Assembly (NCBI GenBank): GCA_020628865.1
Contig: JAHDEJ010000012.1
Coordinates: forward strand, 62,001 to 126,000
DNA: 64,000 nucleotides
From: Acidimicrobiales bacterium
GTDB lineage: Bacteria; Actinomycetota; Acidimicrobiia; Acidimicrobiales; SHLQ01
Direction of reading: 5' to 3'
Under the pieces are notes generated by a model that was not told where the DNA came from, searched no databases, and saw nothing but the letters and a program-made list of their open reading frames with translations. The position numbers were made by a program, and so were the translations under genes. This document shows positions 14,112 through 22,469 of the stretch, piece by piece. The first letter of the stretch is position 1, and every line of letters starts with the position of its first letter.

Positions 14112-14641
14112 TGCGCGCGCTATCGGTGAAACCGCCGTGGGCCGCCGGGATCGCGTTCGCAGGCAAGCGGGTCGAGAACCGGCGCAAACCGTTCCCGTCC
14201 ACGGTGGAGCTCCCAGCCTGGGTGGCGTTGCATTCGTCGAAGGGCTACGACCATGCCGGGTTCGCCGAGATGCTGCCGTTGACGGTCGACAGCCCGTTGC
14301 CGCCGCACACGTTGCTGCTCGGCTCGTCAAACGATCCGGACACTCAGATGGCGGCAGGTCAGCCTCGCGGCCATCTGCTCGGCATCATGCGCATCACGGG
14401 CTGCCACCCCTCCACCTCCTGCATTGGTCGTGACGACGAAGGGCAGCTTGTGAACTGCTCGAAGTGGGCGCAGATCAACACCGAGGACGAGCGGGGCCTG
14501 TGGCATTGGGAGATCGACCAGGTGCGCCTGCTCGACGAAACGATCCCGGTGCGGGGTGCGCTCGGCTTGTGGCGGGTCCCTGATGAGCATGTCGAAGCCC
14601 TGAACAGTCTGATACCTGAGGAGGTTCCTGATGGCAAATGA
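14111..14641 (+). CDS. ASCH/PUA-like domain protein
   Basis: A 176-residue protein. The N-terminus RALSVKPPWAAGIAFAGKRVENRRKPFP is the classic beginning of an ASCH domain (S-x3-PWA-x7-GxKxVEnR). A later GHLLGIMRITGC and HWEIDQVRLLDETIPVRGALGLWRVP complete the PUA-like barrel. ASCH proteins bind RNA or modified nucleosides, and some are nucleases or hydrolases of modified cytidines. In a phage that seems to hypermodify cytosine, a reader of, or enzyme on, modified nucleotides is an attractive but unproven possibility. Confidence 0.75.
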   Translation: MRALSVKPPWAAGIAFAGKRVENRRKPFPSTVELPAWVALHSSKGYDHAGFAEMLPLTVDSPLPPHTLLLGSSNDPDTQMAAGQPRGHLLGIMRITGCHPSTSCIGRDDEGQLVNCSKWAQINTEDERGLWHWEIDQVRLLDETIPVRGALGLWRVPDEHVEALNSLIPEEVPDGK

Positions 14642-15008
14642 GATTGATCCGCGGCGGTCGTTGACCCGCGAACAGGTCGTGGAGATCTACACGACCGCGG
14701 TCCCGTCGGGTGTGCTCGCTGAGCGCTTCGGTGTGGCCGTGCACACGGTCAACGCAGTCCGGCACGACGACAGCTACCTCGACATCACGAAAGACCTCGA
14801 GCAGCCGCCGTTGATCGGCCACACCCGATACGGCCGCAAGGATGTCCAGTGGCGGACGGTCTGCACCGATCCCGACCATCCATCGACCCCGGCCGATGGC
14901 TGCACGGTGTGCCTGCTGTTGCATGACCGGGAGATCTCGGAGGGTTCCCGCCGGATCGTCGACGGTGTCCTTGCCCGCCGAAGCAGCCCTGCGGTGGTGA
15001 TGGCATGA
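14631..15008 (+). CDS. Helix-turn-helix protein
   Basis: A 125-residue protein whose start lies inside the previous gene and is preceded by GAGGAGG. Residues 10-45 (LTREQVVEIYTTAVPSGVLAERFGVAVHTVNAVRH) form a clear HTH of the type that recognises DNA through a VAVHTVNAV helix. A C-terminal CTDP-x11-CTVC segment may bind zinc. It is probably a transcription regulator or DNA-binding accessory, and is coupled to the nucleotidyltransferase downstream. Confidence 0.6.
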   Translation: MANEIDPRRSLTREQVVEIYTTAVPSGVLAERFGVAVHTVNAVRHDDSYLDITKDLEQPPLIGHTRYGRKDVQWRTVCTDPDHPSTPADGCTVCLLLHDREISEGSRRIVDGVLARRSSPAVVMA

Positions 15009-15712
15009 CGACGTTCGATCTGGGCGGCTCCGAGCTGCTCTGCCAGGGCATCGTCGGCTCGACCGCGTACGGGCTCGCCACCGAAGATTCCGACGTCGAC
15101 CGACTCGGCCTCTACATGGATCGACTGCCCGAGATCCTGGCGATGGGGTACAAGCCGCACAAGGCCTCGAAGGTGTTCCGGGACCCTGACGCCCAGTTCC
15201 ATGAGATCGGCAAGTTCTTGTCGCTGGTGTGCGGAGGGAACCCGACGGTCACCGAGCTGCTGTTCCTCGACGGCTGGGAACACCTCGACCCTCGACTGAG
15301 TCTGCTGGTCGACTCGAGGTTGAAGCTGCTGGGTGCCCGGCGGGTCCGCGACTCCTACATCGGGTATGCGACCGATCAGGCGAAACGGCTGCTGCGCCGC
15401 TCCCAATCGGGCGAGGACGGTTTCGACGTGAAGAAGAAGACCGGCAAGCATGGCCGGCATTGCTGGCGGCTGTTGCACCAAGGCGCCGATCTGTTGCGCA
15501 CCGGCAGCTTCGACGTGAACGTCGCCGAGCATCGCGACGAGATCTTCGCTGCCGGCCGCCTCGCTGAGGCTGACCCGCAGGACTTCTACGAGCTGTTCAA
15601 GATCAAACGGGCGATGCTCGATCAGATCGTTCCGGTGATCGACGACGAACCGGACTACCGGTGGGTGAACGACTGGCTGTTCGACCTGCGAATCGAAGCG
15701 TGGGGTGAGTGA
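15005..15712 (+). CDS. Nucleotidyltransferase (PF10127-like, DNA polymerase beta superfamily)
   Basis: A 235-residue protein with the minimal nucleotidyltransferase signature GSTAYGLATEDSDVD (GS followed by SDxD, residues 19-32). A strand then carries the third acidic residue region, followed by a helical C-terminal domain (KHGRHCWRLLHQGADLLRTG). This family is linked to RNA repair and nucleotide transfer. In phages it is found among small early genes. The substrate cannot be predicted; a tRNA, protein or modified-nucleotide target are all possible. Confidence 0.75.
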   Translation: MTTFDLGGSELLCQGIVGSTAYGLATEDSDVDRLGLYMDRLPEILAMGYKPHKASKVFRDPDAQFHEIGKFLSLVCGGNPTVTELLFLDGWEHLDPRLSLLVDSRLKLLGARRVRDSYIGYATDQAKRLLRRSQSGEDGFDVKKKTGKHGRHCWRLLHQGADLLRTGSFDVNVAEHRDEIFAAGRLAEADPQDFYELFKIKRAMLDQIVPVIDDEPDYRWVNDWLFDLRIEAWGE

Positions 15713-16059
15713 TGACCGACGTGCAGCTCCACCTGAGCTTGACGCTCCCGGTCGACACGGTCGAGCAGGTGTGGGCCGGCCAGCCCTTCGACGAGGAGAC
15801 GATCGACCGGATCGTCTCGTATGTGCACCTTGAGCTGATGCGCGCGGCGCCGAAACCGCCAGCGCATCGAGAGACCGTGCAGGCGCATTGGACGTGGCGG
15901 CGCACCAACCAGGACCGGGACTGTGCGATCTGCGGCCACACCATCTCGAAAGGCGACCGGTATGCCCGCTGCGACACGACGTTCGACGGCAAATGGCAGG
16001 GCACCGACTGCTTCCACATCGACTGCTCGCCACGAGCAGAAGGAGACACCGATGACTGA
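15712..16059 (+). CDS. Zinc-binding hypothetical protein
   Basis: A 115-residue protein beginning at a TGATG junction. The N-terminal half is helical. The C-terminal half contains CAICGHTISKGDRYARC and CFHIDC, a layout like small treble-clef fingers that hold one or two zinc ions (PARP-finger-like). Function unknown, but nucleic-acid or protein binding is likely. Confidence 0.6.
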   Translation: MTDVQLHLSLTLPVDTVEQVWAGQPFDEETIDRIVSYVHLELMRAAPKPPAHRETVQAHWTWRRTNQDRDCAICGHTISKGDRYARCDTTFDGKWQGTDCFHIDCSPRAEGDTDD

Positions 16060-16351
16060 CCTTCAGCCACCCCCGATCCCCGACGACGCAGCCTTCCGAG
16101 AGACAGCAGCAGCGTCAGGTTTCGATGCGTGGGGGCAACCCATCCCATCGAACCGGCGCGGCGCAGCCTATGAGTGGCTGCGCTCGATCGGCCTGACCCA
16201 GGAGGACGCCTGGTCGGTGACCGAAGCGTCGGTGCATGCGCTCGAGCAGGACCGGCCGTTGTCGGTGTTCGACGTGTGCCAGGGGAAGGTCGACCTGACC
16301 GGCGCGTATCGGCTTCTCGCGATCCTCTCGACGGAGCCGACCGATGCCTAG
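16052..16351 (+). CDS. Small hypothetical protein
   Basis: A 99-residue protein preceded by AAGGAGA. The central part (AAYEWLRSIGLTQEDAWSVTEASVHALEQDRPLSVF) is a helical bundle. It overlaps its neighbours. No motif recognised. Confidence 0.55.
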   Translation: MTDLQPPPIPDDAAFRETAAASGFDAWGQPIPSNRRGAAYEWLRSIGLTQEDAWSVTEASVHALEQDRPLSVFDVCQGKVDLTGAYRLLAILSTEPTDA

Positions 16352-16523
16352 GCCCGGACCTCGCGACCCTTCGAAGCTGTGTGCGGCGTCCAACACTCGC
16401 CCCGAGTGGGATCCGCCGGCGCGCCGTGGTCTCTGCCATGAGTGCGGCCGGGTGGTCGGCATGATCGGCCGCCGTGGCGCTGTGCCACGCATGTCGGTGC
16501 ACTACCGGCCGGAGGTCCTCTGA
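16344..16523 (+). CDS. Small Cys-containing basic protein
   Basis: A 59-residue protein, shorter than most gene finders report, overlapping the previous stop and sharing a TGATG junction with the next gene. It is basic, with CHEC in LCHECGRVVGMIGRRG and another Cys upstream, suggesting a zinc knuckle. Codon use is GC3-rich. Confidence 0.5.
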   Translation: MPRPGPRDPSKLCAASNTRPEWDPPARRGLCHECGRVVGMIGRRGAVPRMSVHYRPEVL

Positions 16524-16846
16524 TGGCCGGCCCGATCACAGGCAGCTGCCACTGCGTCGATGTCGAACCAGGCACGTACGACAACCAGGTGTCGATGCTG
16601 GACGCGAACGAGAAGTGGGTGTGCATCGACACGTGCATCGCCACAGCGATCGGTTGGCTCTGGCACCATGACGTCGTCACCTTGAACTCGTGCTGCGGCC
16701 ACGGCCGGATGAACCCGACTGTGATCGTCGCCGAGGAGTCCATAGCTCGAATGCTCGAGCTCGGCTTCGTCCACGATGACACGCCCTGCGTGGTGCCCGA
16801 TCAGCTATTCCGCCTCGACCGGCCGCGCTGCGAGTGCACCGCATGA
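16523..16846 (+). CDS. Cys-rich hypothetical protein
   Basis: A 107-residue protein with nine cysteines and several histidines (GSCHCVDV, CIDTCIATAIGWLWHH, NSCCGHGRMNP, RCECTA). The CCGHG motif and flanking pairs look like a metal-binding domain. It begins at a TGATG junction. Function unknown. Confidence 0.55.
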   Translation: MAGPITGSCHCVDVEPGTYDNQVSMLDANEKWVCIDTCIATAIGWLWHHDVVTLNSCCGHGRMNPTVIVAEESIARMLELGFVHDDTPCVVPDQLFRLDRPRCECTA

Positions 16847-17175
16847 TCCTCACGCTCGCAGATCTGGTCTCCGATATCGGACCCGCCGGTGATCCAGCTG
16901 AACGCTGGGTGTTGGTCATTACCCCTGACCCAGCCGGTCATCCCGACGCTCTCGGCTCACCCGAACCGGCGGCTACAGCGGTCGCCCTCTCTGGTAGCCG
17001 GCTCGCGGTTGTGTCGAACTCGATCGATCACTGCTACTCCGCTTCTCATGAGATCGCCGAGGACCTAGACGGCTGGCGCGGTCACACCGACGAGATGTGG
17101 TCGTTGCAGGCAAACATTCTGGAGCACTGGTGTCGGCGGCTGGCTCACGTGAGGGGCACGCATGGCGAAGGGTGA
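16843..17175 (+). CDS. Hypothetical protein
   Basis: A 110-residue protein overlapping the previous stop. It is mixed alpha/beta (MILTLADLVSDIG, RWVLVITPDPAG, GSRLAVVSNSIDHCY), with no recognised motif. An in-frame GTG three codons upstream is an alternative start. Confidence 0.55.
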   Translation: MILTLADLVSDIGPAGDPAERWVLVITPDPAGHPDALGSPEPAATAVALSGSRLAVVSNSIDHCYSASHEIAEDLDGWRGHTDEMWSLQANILEHWCRRLAHVRGTHGEG

Positions 17176-17632
17176 CATCCACTACGCGTGGTCGGGGTCG
17201 GTCGAAGCCGACGTCGGGATCACGTGGTGCCGTCTGCACTACAGACGGTTCCCGTTCTACGACGTCAGCCTGGTGTTCGGCGACACGGTCGATGGCGCGG
17301 ATCCGGTGTGCCGGTTCCTGTCCGATGGCCGTCGGCTCGCCGAGCACAACACCGCGAACCGGGCGTTGTGCCCGGAGTGCGAGAAGCGGCTCGACCTGTT
17401 GATCGATCCGGGCCTGCCGTTGCGCACGGCACGGCTCGCTGATGTGCACGGCGAGGAGTATCACCCTCACGGCCGGGTCCTGATCGGCTACCTGACCTGC
17501 TTCCTGAACGCCGAGCCCCATTGGCGCGGCTGGGTTCACGCCCCGGACTGGGGTGCGCTCATCCATCAGCCGTCGCAATGGGTGAAACGCTACAAGCTCC
17601 CGACAGTCGACAACGAGATAGTTCCGTTCTGA
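17162..17632 (+). CDS. Zinc-ribbon hypothetical protein
   Basis: A 156-residue protein. The N-terminal part is strand-rich with aromatic residues (HYAWSGSVEADVGITWCRLHYRRFPFYD). A CPEC pair near residue 70 with an upstream WC suggests zinc binding. The C-terminus contains a tryptophan-rich segment (WRGWVHAPDWGALIH). It is translationally coupled at both ends. Function unknown. Confidence 0.55.
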   Translation: MAKGDIHYAWSGSVEADVGITWCRLHYRRFPFYDVSLVFGDTVDGADPVCRFLSDGRRLAEHNTANRALCPECEKRLDLLIDPGLPLRTARLADVHGEEYHPHGRVLIGYLTCFLNAEPHWRGWVHAPDWGALIHQPSQWVKRYKLPTVDNEIVPF

Positions 17633-18318
17633 TGATGCATCCCGACACACCTTGGCCCCATGCCAACCACTTCCACGCAGAGCTCACGCTGCCATCCGGT
17701 TTCATGGAGGCCCGACCTGTTCCACCTCCGGACCGTTGGCTGCTGTGGGACGACATCCGTGCCGTCTACAACGAGGTCAGCCTTTCGATCGTCGACCTTC
17801 AGATCACGGGCGGGTTGGCTGACGTGATGCGCACCCGCCTCTTCCTCGAGATCGTGACGGAGGAGCATCTGCCGTTGGGCAACTACATGTGGTCGTTCGA
17901 GTTCAACCCGATCAAGGGCGTGATCATGGAGGCGGCGTACGTGCCGATCCCGGCGTTCCCGGCCGAGTGGCGGTTGCCGAACCGGATCGATCTGATCACC
18001 GGTGGGCGTGGGGTGGGCCGCAGCCGGCTGATCGTTCAGCATCTGGTCCGGCATGCGTTGCGCGCCGGCAAACCGGCTGTGCTGTTCGTCGGGTCGGCTG
18101 AACGGGCCCGATTCAAGCGGGCCGAGCTCGCCGACCAGGGGCTGGCCGATTGGGTGTGGGTGACGTCAACGGACGGCCATTTCACGCAGGACCAGGACTG
18201 GTCGCAGTTCTGTGTGGCTGGCCTCGACCTCTACAACCGGGTTGTGGAACCGGATCGGGTTCCGGTGCCGGTCGCGGTGATGACGGTGCAGACGTCGGGC
18301 CCGCTGGAAATCCGCTGA
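17632..18318 (+). CDS. P-loop-like protein of unknown function
   Basis: A 228-residue protein starting at a TGATG junction. After a beta-rich N-terminal half, residues 122-160 read DLITGGRGVGRSRLIVQHL and GKPAVLFVGSAERA, which resembles a Walker A loop (GxxGxGRS) followed by a strand ending in a small residue. The canonical Lys of the P-loop is replaced by Arg. It is the last gene before the non-coding structured region. ATPase activity is doubtful; a nucleotide-binding fold is plausible. Confidence 0.5.
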   Translation: MMHPDTPWPHANHFHAELTLPSGFMEARPVPPPDRWLLWDDIRAVYNEVSLSIVDLQITGGLADVMRTRLFLEIVTEEHLPLGNYMWSFEFNPIKGVIMEAAYVPIPAFPAEWRLPNRIDLITGGRGVGRSRLIVQHLVRHALRAGKPAVLFVGSAERARFKRAELADQGLADWVWVTSTDGHFTQDQDWSQFCVAGLDLYNRVVEPDRVPVPVAVMTVQTSGPLEIR

Positions 18319-18368
18319 TTTCTCATTCCAATACCGCGTTTGCCGTATCAAACTGCTATCGTACGCTG

Positions 18369-18550
18369 CTGTGTGTGGGGACACCCTGAGAGGTGCTCCC
18401 AAAGTGGGAGTCAACCGTATGCCTGGAGGCGTCCCGCATCTTGAACACACTGCTTGAATCGTCCGACTGAGAGCGGCTCGATCGCCAAGAACTCACTGCG
18501 TGGCCTACCCGCACAGTGATAGGGGGCTGCGCCGTTGTCCCCACACACAG
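18369..18550 (+). ncRNA. Candidate structured RNA with 15-bp terminal stem
   Basis: CTGTGTGTGGGGACA at the 5' end is perfectly complementary to TGTCCCCACACACAG at the 3' end, closing a 182-nt element. Inside are further hairpins: CTCCC-AAAGT-GGGAG, GGAGGCGTCC flanked by ATGC/GCAT, and CACTGCG paired with CGCACAGTG. A TATCGT promoter-like hexamer lies about 15 bp upstream. No open frame with coding character crosses it. The overall size and closing stem recall 6S-type RNAs, but homology cannot be judged by eye. Confidence 0.6.
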
Positions 18551-18660
18551 GAACACTTCGGCGCGCCCCCGACCCACCGTTGACTCGGCAGAGAGTACAT
18601 GCAACTCGCCGGTCGGAGGTGTCTCACCTGACGTCGGATACGTCCGGCTTTGGGGGAGAT

Positions 18661-18745
18661 AGGTGGCCTTCGGGTCTGTCCCTGCCATCAGGTAGGTGAG
18701 GGGTTCCCGCACGAAACCCATGGCAGGCCCGAAGGTTCACCACCT
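18661..18745 (+). other. Long imperfect hairpin in the leader of the Ltp-like gene
   Basis: AGGTGGCCTTCGGG plus CCTGCCAT pairs with ATGGCAGG and CCCGAAGGTTCACCACCT around a loop of about 30 nt, ending in TTTAAAATT. Smaller hairpins (AGGTG-TCT-CACCT) precede it. This lies between the RNA candidate above and the ribosome binding site of the Ltp-like gene, and may be a second domain of the RNA, an attenuator or a terminator. Confidence 0.5.
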
Positions 18746-18779
18746 TTAAAATTCCCGAATCAGAAAGGACCAAACCATC

Positions 18780-19721
18780 ATGAACAACCCGCCACCTCCG
18801 CCGCCGAATCCTTCGGCTGCGATCCCGCCTCCGGCTCCGACGCCGCCGTCGAAACCGGCTCGGCCGTTCTGGAAGAAGAAGCGGTTCGCGATCCCTGGGG
18901 CTGTTGTCGGCCTTGCCGTGATCGGAGGTGCGCTCGGGGGCGTCGAAGACCCGGAACCGGTCGACACGTCAGCGGCTCCGGTTGTCGAGGAAACCGCCAC
19001 CACGGTTCCGGCCGAGTCGGACGCCGAGATCGATACCGGCGCTGAAGCGGCCGAACCAGCGGAGACGACGACCACGACGACGGAACCGCCGGCCACGACC
19101 GAGGATCCGTTGGCCGGGTTCTCCGAGCAGGAGAAGAACGCGATCGAGACAGCCGACCGATATTTGAGCTCGGGCCTGTCGCAGTTCTCGGAACCGGGCC
19201 TGGTTCGCCAGCTCGAGTTCGAGGGCTACACGGCGGAGGACGCCGCGTTGGCGATCGGTTTCCTGCAACCGGATTGGGATGCGCAGGCTGCGGCTTCGGC
19301 GGACAGCTACTACACGTCGCCGATCCTGACGTTCTCCGAGGCCGGCCTGGTGAACCAGTTGGAGTTCGAAGGGTTCACTGATGAGCAGGTCGCGTTCGGG
19401 ATGGCGTCGCTGGCCGACCCAGATTGGAACGATCAGGCCGCCCGGACGGCCGAGAGCTATCTGGACTCGGACTTCTCGGCGTTCTCCGAGGAGAGTCTGG
19501 TCACCCAGCTCGAGTTCAAGGAGTTCACCGACGAGCAGGTGGCATTCGCCATGGCGTCGTTGGGTGACGTTGATTGGCTGGAGCAGGCAGTGAAGTCCGC
19601 CGAGCGGTATCTTGACTCGAGTTCGTTCTCGTGTTCTGGGCTTGTCGATCAGCTCGAGTTCGGTGGGTTCACCGCCGAGCAGGCCACACATGGTGCGACG
19701 GTGGTGGGCCTGTGCGAGTGA
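18780..19721 (+). CDS. Membrane-anchored Ltp-family repeat protein (putative superinfection exclusion)
   Basis: A 313-residue protein after AGAAAGGACCAAACC. It has a Pro-rich cytoplasmic N-terminus (residues 1-30), KKKR then a transmembrane helix (about 36-56), a Thr/Glu/Pro linker, and four tandem repeats of about 48 residues. Each repeat carries A-x-YL-x5-FS-x2-GLV-x-QLEFEGFT-x2-QA-type consensus. This repeat (PF07553-like) is that of phage Ltp lipoproteins, which sit on the host surface and block DNA entry by other phages. Here a transmembrane helix replaces the lipobox. It is followed by a lipoprotein gene, so the two may be co-expressed from a prophage. Confidence 0.75.
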   Translation: MNNPPPPPPNPSAAIPPPAPTPPSKPARPFWKKKRFAIPGAVVGLAVIGGALGGVEDPEPVDTSAAPVVEETATTVPAESDAEIDTGAEAAEPAETTTTTTEPPATTEDPLAGFSEQEKNAIETADRYLSSGLSQFSEPGLVRQLEFEGYTAEDAALAIGFLQPDWDAQAAASADSYYTSPILTFSEAGLVNQLEFEGFTDEQVAFGMASLADPDWNDQAARTAESYLDSDFSAFSEESLVTQLEFKEFTDEQVAFAMASLGDVDWLEQAVKSAERYLDSSSFSCSGLVDQLEFGGFTAEQATHGATVVGLCE

Positions 19722-19731
19722 GAGGAATTCG

Positions 19732-20343
19732 ATGAAACGTTGGATGGCCGTGTTCGCGGTCGTGTTGGCTGGCTGCGGCGGGGGGACGGCCGATCTGGCG
19801 CAGGTGAATTGCCCGGACGGCGAGGTGCTGCAGATCGTTCGTGACGGTCGCAGCGACAGTGACCTGGCGGCGTTCTGTCCGGGTGGTGCGGTCGCGATTG
19901 ACGATCCGGCTGACGGCCGGTCGGTCGGCGAGCAGACCGCGACCACCACGACGACGACGACGACCACGGAGCCGGAACGAACGCACATGGAGGAGGTGCT
20001 GTTCACGACTTGGGTGGAGCCGACGAACGGCCAGTTGATCACGGCCCACGACTTCGGGTTGGACAACGACTGGTTCGATGCCACGGACGGCGATTCGAGC
20101 GTCGAGTGGGAAGCGACCGATGACTTCTTGCAGGTCGAGTTCGTTCGGGGCGGGTTGGCGTTCATGTCGGACGCGGAGACGATCATGGCCGACTTCGGGT
20201 TCTCGCCGGCGGTGTGGGCTCGGATGGAACGGACCCGACCGCTCGATGGTTTCCAGACGGCTGATTCGCCGGACGGGTACACGGTCACCTGGTCGTTCTC
20301 AGGAATGGACGATTCGTTCGACATCATCGTCGAACGGACGTGA
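19732..20343 (+). CDS. Lipoprotein
   Basis: A 203-residue protein with a signal sequence MKRWMAVFAVVLAGCGGG. LAGC is a lipobox, so Cys15 would be lipidated after signal peptidase II cleavage. A Thr-rich linker follows (residues 70-80) and then an extracellular domain of about 110 residues with no recognised motif. It starts 10 bp after the Ltp-like gene and ends before a strong terminator, so both form one surface-protein operon. Confidence 0.7.
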   Translation: MKRWMAVFAVVLAGCGGGTADLAQVNCPDGEVLQIVRDGRSDSDLAAFCPGGAVAIDDPADGRSVGEQTATTTTTTTTTEPERTHMEEVLFTTWVEPTNGQLITAHDFGLDNDWFDATDGDSSVEWEATDDFLQVEFVRGGLAFMSDAETIMADFGFSPAVWARMERTRPLDGFQTADSPDGYTVTWSFSGMDDSFDIIVERT

Positions 20344-20384
20344 CCGTCTGGTAGTTGCCCGGCGCTCAGTGGAGCATGCCGGTT

Positions 20385-20423
20385 GAAGAGGCCCCTTCGA
20401 GTCGCCGCTCGAGGGGCTTCTTC
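20385..20423 (+). terminator. Hairpin terminator
   Basis: AGGCCCCTTCGAG pairs with CTCGAGGGGCTTC with a one-base bulge around a TCGCCG loop. It follows the lipoprotein operon. The T-tract is only CTTCTT, so efficiency is uncertain. Confidence 0.6.
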
Positions 20424-20486
20424 GCGTCGACTGTTATCGGCGGCAGGTATTGGGGGCAAGGGTAGCTGGCCGTCTACTATCGGGAC

Positions 20487-21158
20487 ATGGGCAAGTCGCG
20501 TGATGAGGCGGTCGACACGCTCCGTTCGGTGGCGGAGGAGCAGTGTGGGGTGTTGCGGACGGCGGCGATGGCGATCGAAGCCGAGATCAAGGACTATCCG
20601 TTCGAGTCCCGCCAGTTCTGGAACAACTACGTCGACCTGATGAGGGACGCGGCGGTCGAGTTGCACAAGGCGGCGTTCGCGGTGCAGCGGGCGTCGACGA
20701 AGAAGTGGCGGACGTTCGCGGGGGCGCTCGTCATTGCTGCGACGACGGGTGGCGCGGAGGGTGCGACGGGTGTGATCGGCGAGACGTTCTTCGAGCCGGG
20801 TACGCCGGTTGCCGAGTCGTTGGGTGCGGCAGCCATCGAGTTGGAGAGGCCGACCGAGGAGTTTCCGGCTGCGCCGCCGTTCCATCCGGAGCAGGAAATC
20901 GCTGTAAGCGAGCTGATCGATTTCTGGGATGCTGATATGGAAGGCGTCTTCCCCCCGAGGAAGATCACCCAGCTCGAGTTGGCTGACGCGGTGGTGGGCG
21001 AGCTGTCTTTGGATCAGGTTGAAGCCCTTCTTTCGGGTGAACTCTCGTATCCGAGCGTGAGCGAAGTGATTCAGCAAGGTTGGGTGGACGTCGGTCAGCT
21101 CTCGCTGGCGACCCTGGGCGACATCGAGCATCTGGTTGATCCCGACCCTGATGCTTAA
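20487..21158 (+). CDS. Hypothetical protein, probably leaderless
   Basis: A 223-residue protein. TACTAT lies 7 nt before the ATG and no Shine-Dalgarno sequence is visible, so the mRNA is probably leaderless. The N-terminal half is helical (DEAVDTLRSVAEEQCGVLRTAAMAIEAEI). A short hydrophobic, Gly/Ala-rich segment near residues 75-100 could be membrane-associated. The C-terminal 80 residues form helices rich in L and E (KITQLELADAVVGELSLDQVEALLSGEL). No family is recognised. It is followed by 1.3 kb without a clear gene. Confidence 0.55.
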   Translation: MGKSRDEAVDTLRSVAEEQCGVLRTAAMAIEAEIKDYPFESRQFWNNYVDLMRDAAVELHKAAFAVQRASTKKWRTFAGALVIAATTGGAEGATGVIGETFFEPGTPVAESLGAAAIELERPTEEFPAAPPFHPEQEIAVSELIDFWDADMEGVFPPRKITQLELADAVVGELSLDQVEALLSGELSYPSVSEVIQQGWVDVGQLSLATLGDIEHLVDPDPDA

Positions 21159-22435
21159 GGCGGTGGCTCAGGCAATAGGAGTTCCGGTGACTGCAGGCGA
21201 TAGGAGTTCGGTAGTCTCGCTTTCGACCGGTGCTGTTGGCGGCGACGGTACTGGTTCGACATAACCGTCGGTCTGCCCTGCTGTTCTGTCTTCGGTGGGG
21301 CAGACGGCGGCCATGTCGCCGCATGGTGGTGGCCGAGTGCTGGCATCCGCCGGCGCGATCCGGTGGTTCGGCCGGTGCATCCCGACTGCTCTCCGGTGGG
21401 GGAGCGGCATCCTTCCCGGAGACCCCGGTCGGCGCATCCTGGCGGCAGCAGCACTTGACTTCGGTGGGAGCAGGCTGTCGTCCCGGTAGCAGCAGGACGT
21501 CGGAGGTGGCTTTGTTGCTGCTGGTGGACGGTGGCTCCAGGGGAGGTCCAGGCTGATTCTCCAGGCTGGCTGAGCTCCAGGCGGTACGTCCCCCTTGACC
21601 CACCAGAATTCCGCTTCCGGCCGGGCCGCCCGCAGCTCCCAGTCCACGGGCCCCCTGTTGGAGTCAGCCCGCAGATCAAGGCCCAGCACAGCTAGATCCC
21701 GTGCAGAGCGCCCGGCCTCCTCCACCCACAAAGGGAACCCGACACACCCCGATGACAGGCCAGTTACTGCCAGTGCCAGCACCCGAAACCAGAAGAATCC
21801 GTCTGTGGGCCAAACAGCCCAGCACCCCGGCAAACAGGCTCGGCGCACCGTAGTAGACGCCTCCCAGACTCCCCCAGATCCCCCCATGGCAGCACACCCC
21901 GACACCTAGGGGGCTACACCCTCCCGGAGACCCACAGCGCTAGGCCAGGAATCAGTCCGGAGACCAGCGAAGATCCGAACACCGTCAGACTCCCCCTGAA
22001 ACTGCCAGAACCCCGACTTGCCACCAAACGATCCGATTCCCGTATCATGACCCAAACCCAGAAACGACCCCAAGGGCCCGTGCCGTGGATCTCAGAATCC
22101 TCTGAGTCCTTCTGGTTTGGCTCAGGTTGTGCGGAGAACGTTTCTGTGTGTTCGGATACTTTGAAGGGATTGGGATGGCTTAGAGGGGCAATGGTGGGGT
22201 CTCACAGGGTTCGTCCAGGCCGAACTTCCTGGTTTCTTCCTTGGAGGCGGTTTGACTTCTTGGAGAACGCCTGGGAGGCCTCAGGTCTGGGGTAGGGCAG
22301 GTTTCGGCCATCACGCGGCACCGATAGGGCTTACGGCCAACTCCCATTGGGTAGCCCAAGGCTCTAGGCAGGAGGCATTGGGAGTCCTCAGGGTTCACAT
22401 CCTGAGATTTCTTCTGGGATAAGGCTGTGGACCCA
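21159..22435. other. Gene-poor region with strand-composition switch
   Basis: No frame shows sustained coding character. The left 440 bp are G/T-rich on the plus strand and the next 440 bp are C/A-rich. Repeats such as ATAGGAGTTC (twice near the left end) and TCCAGG (four copies near 21.55 kb) occur. A minus-strand frame across the left 740 bp is open but reads as low-complexity (Pro, Ser and Trp-rich) and lacks a ribosome binding site. A GTATCATGAC motif near 22.04 kb could be a promoter on either strand. It may hold an untranslated RNA, an origin or an insertion scar. Confidence 0.4.
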
Positions 22436-22463
22436 TTGCATCCCCGGTAGGGGTAGCCACGTT
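22436..22463 (+). promoter_or_regulatory. Family 2 promoter (leaderless)
   Basis: TTGCAT, 16 bp ending GGTAGGGGTAGC, then CACGTT, and ATG 6 nt later. The same geometry recurs at 24.06, 24.58 and 25.20 kb. Confidence 0.6.
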
Positions 22464-22469
22464 GTTGTC

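Noticed and set aside
21168-21905. 245-codon minus-strand frame in the gene-poor region
   Set aside because: Composition is low-complexity (Trp, Pro, Ser, Arg), there is no ribosome binding site and codon bias is unlike other genes, so I treated the region as non-coding with low confidence.
22047-22295. Plus-strand frame beginning at the GTATCATG sequence
   Set aside because: The ATG overlaps a promoter-like hexamer and the protein is low-complexity with poor codon bias.
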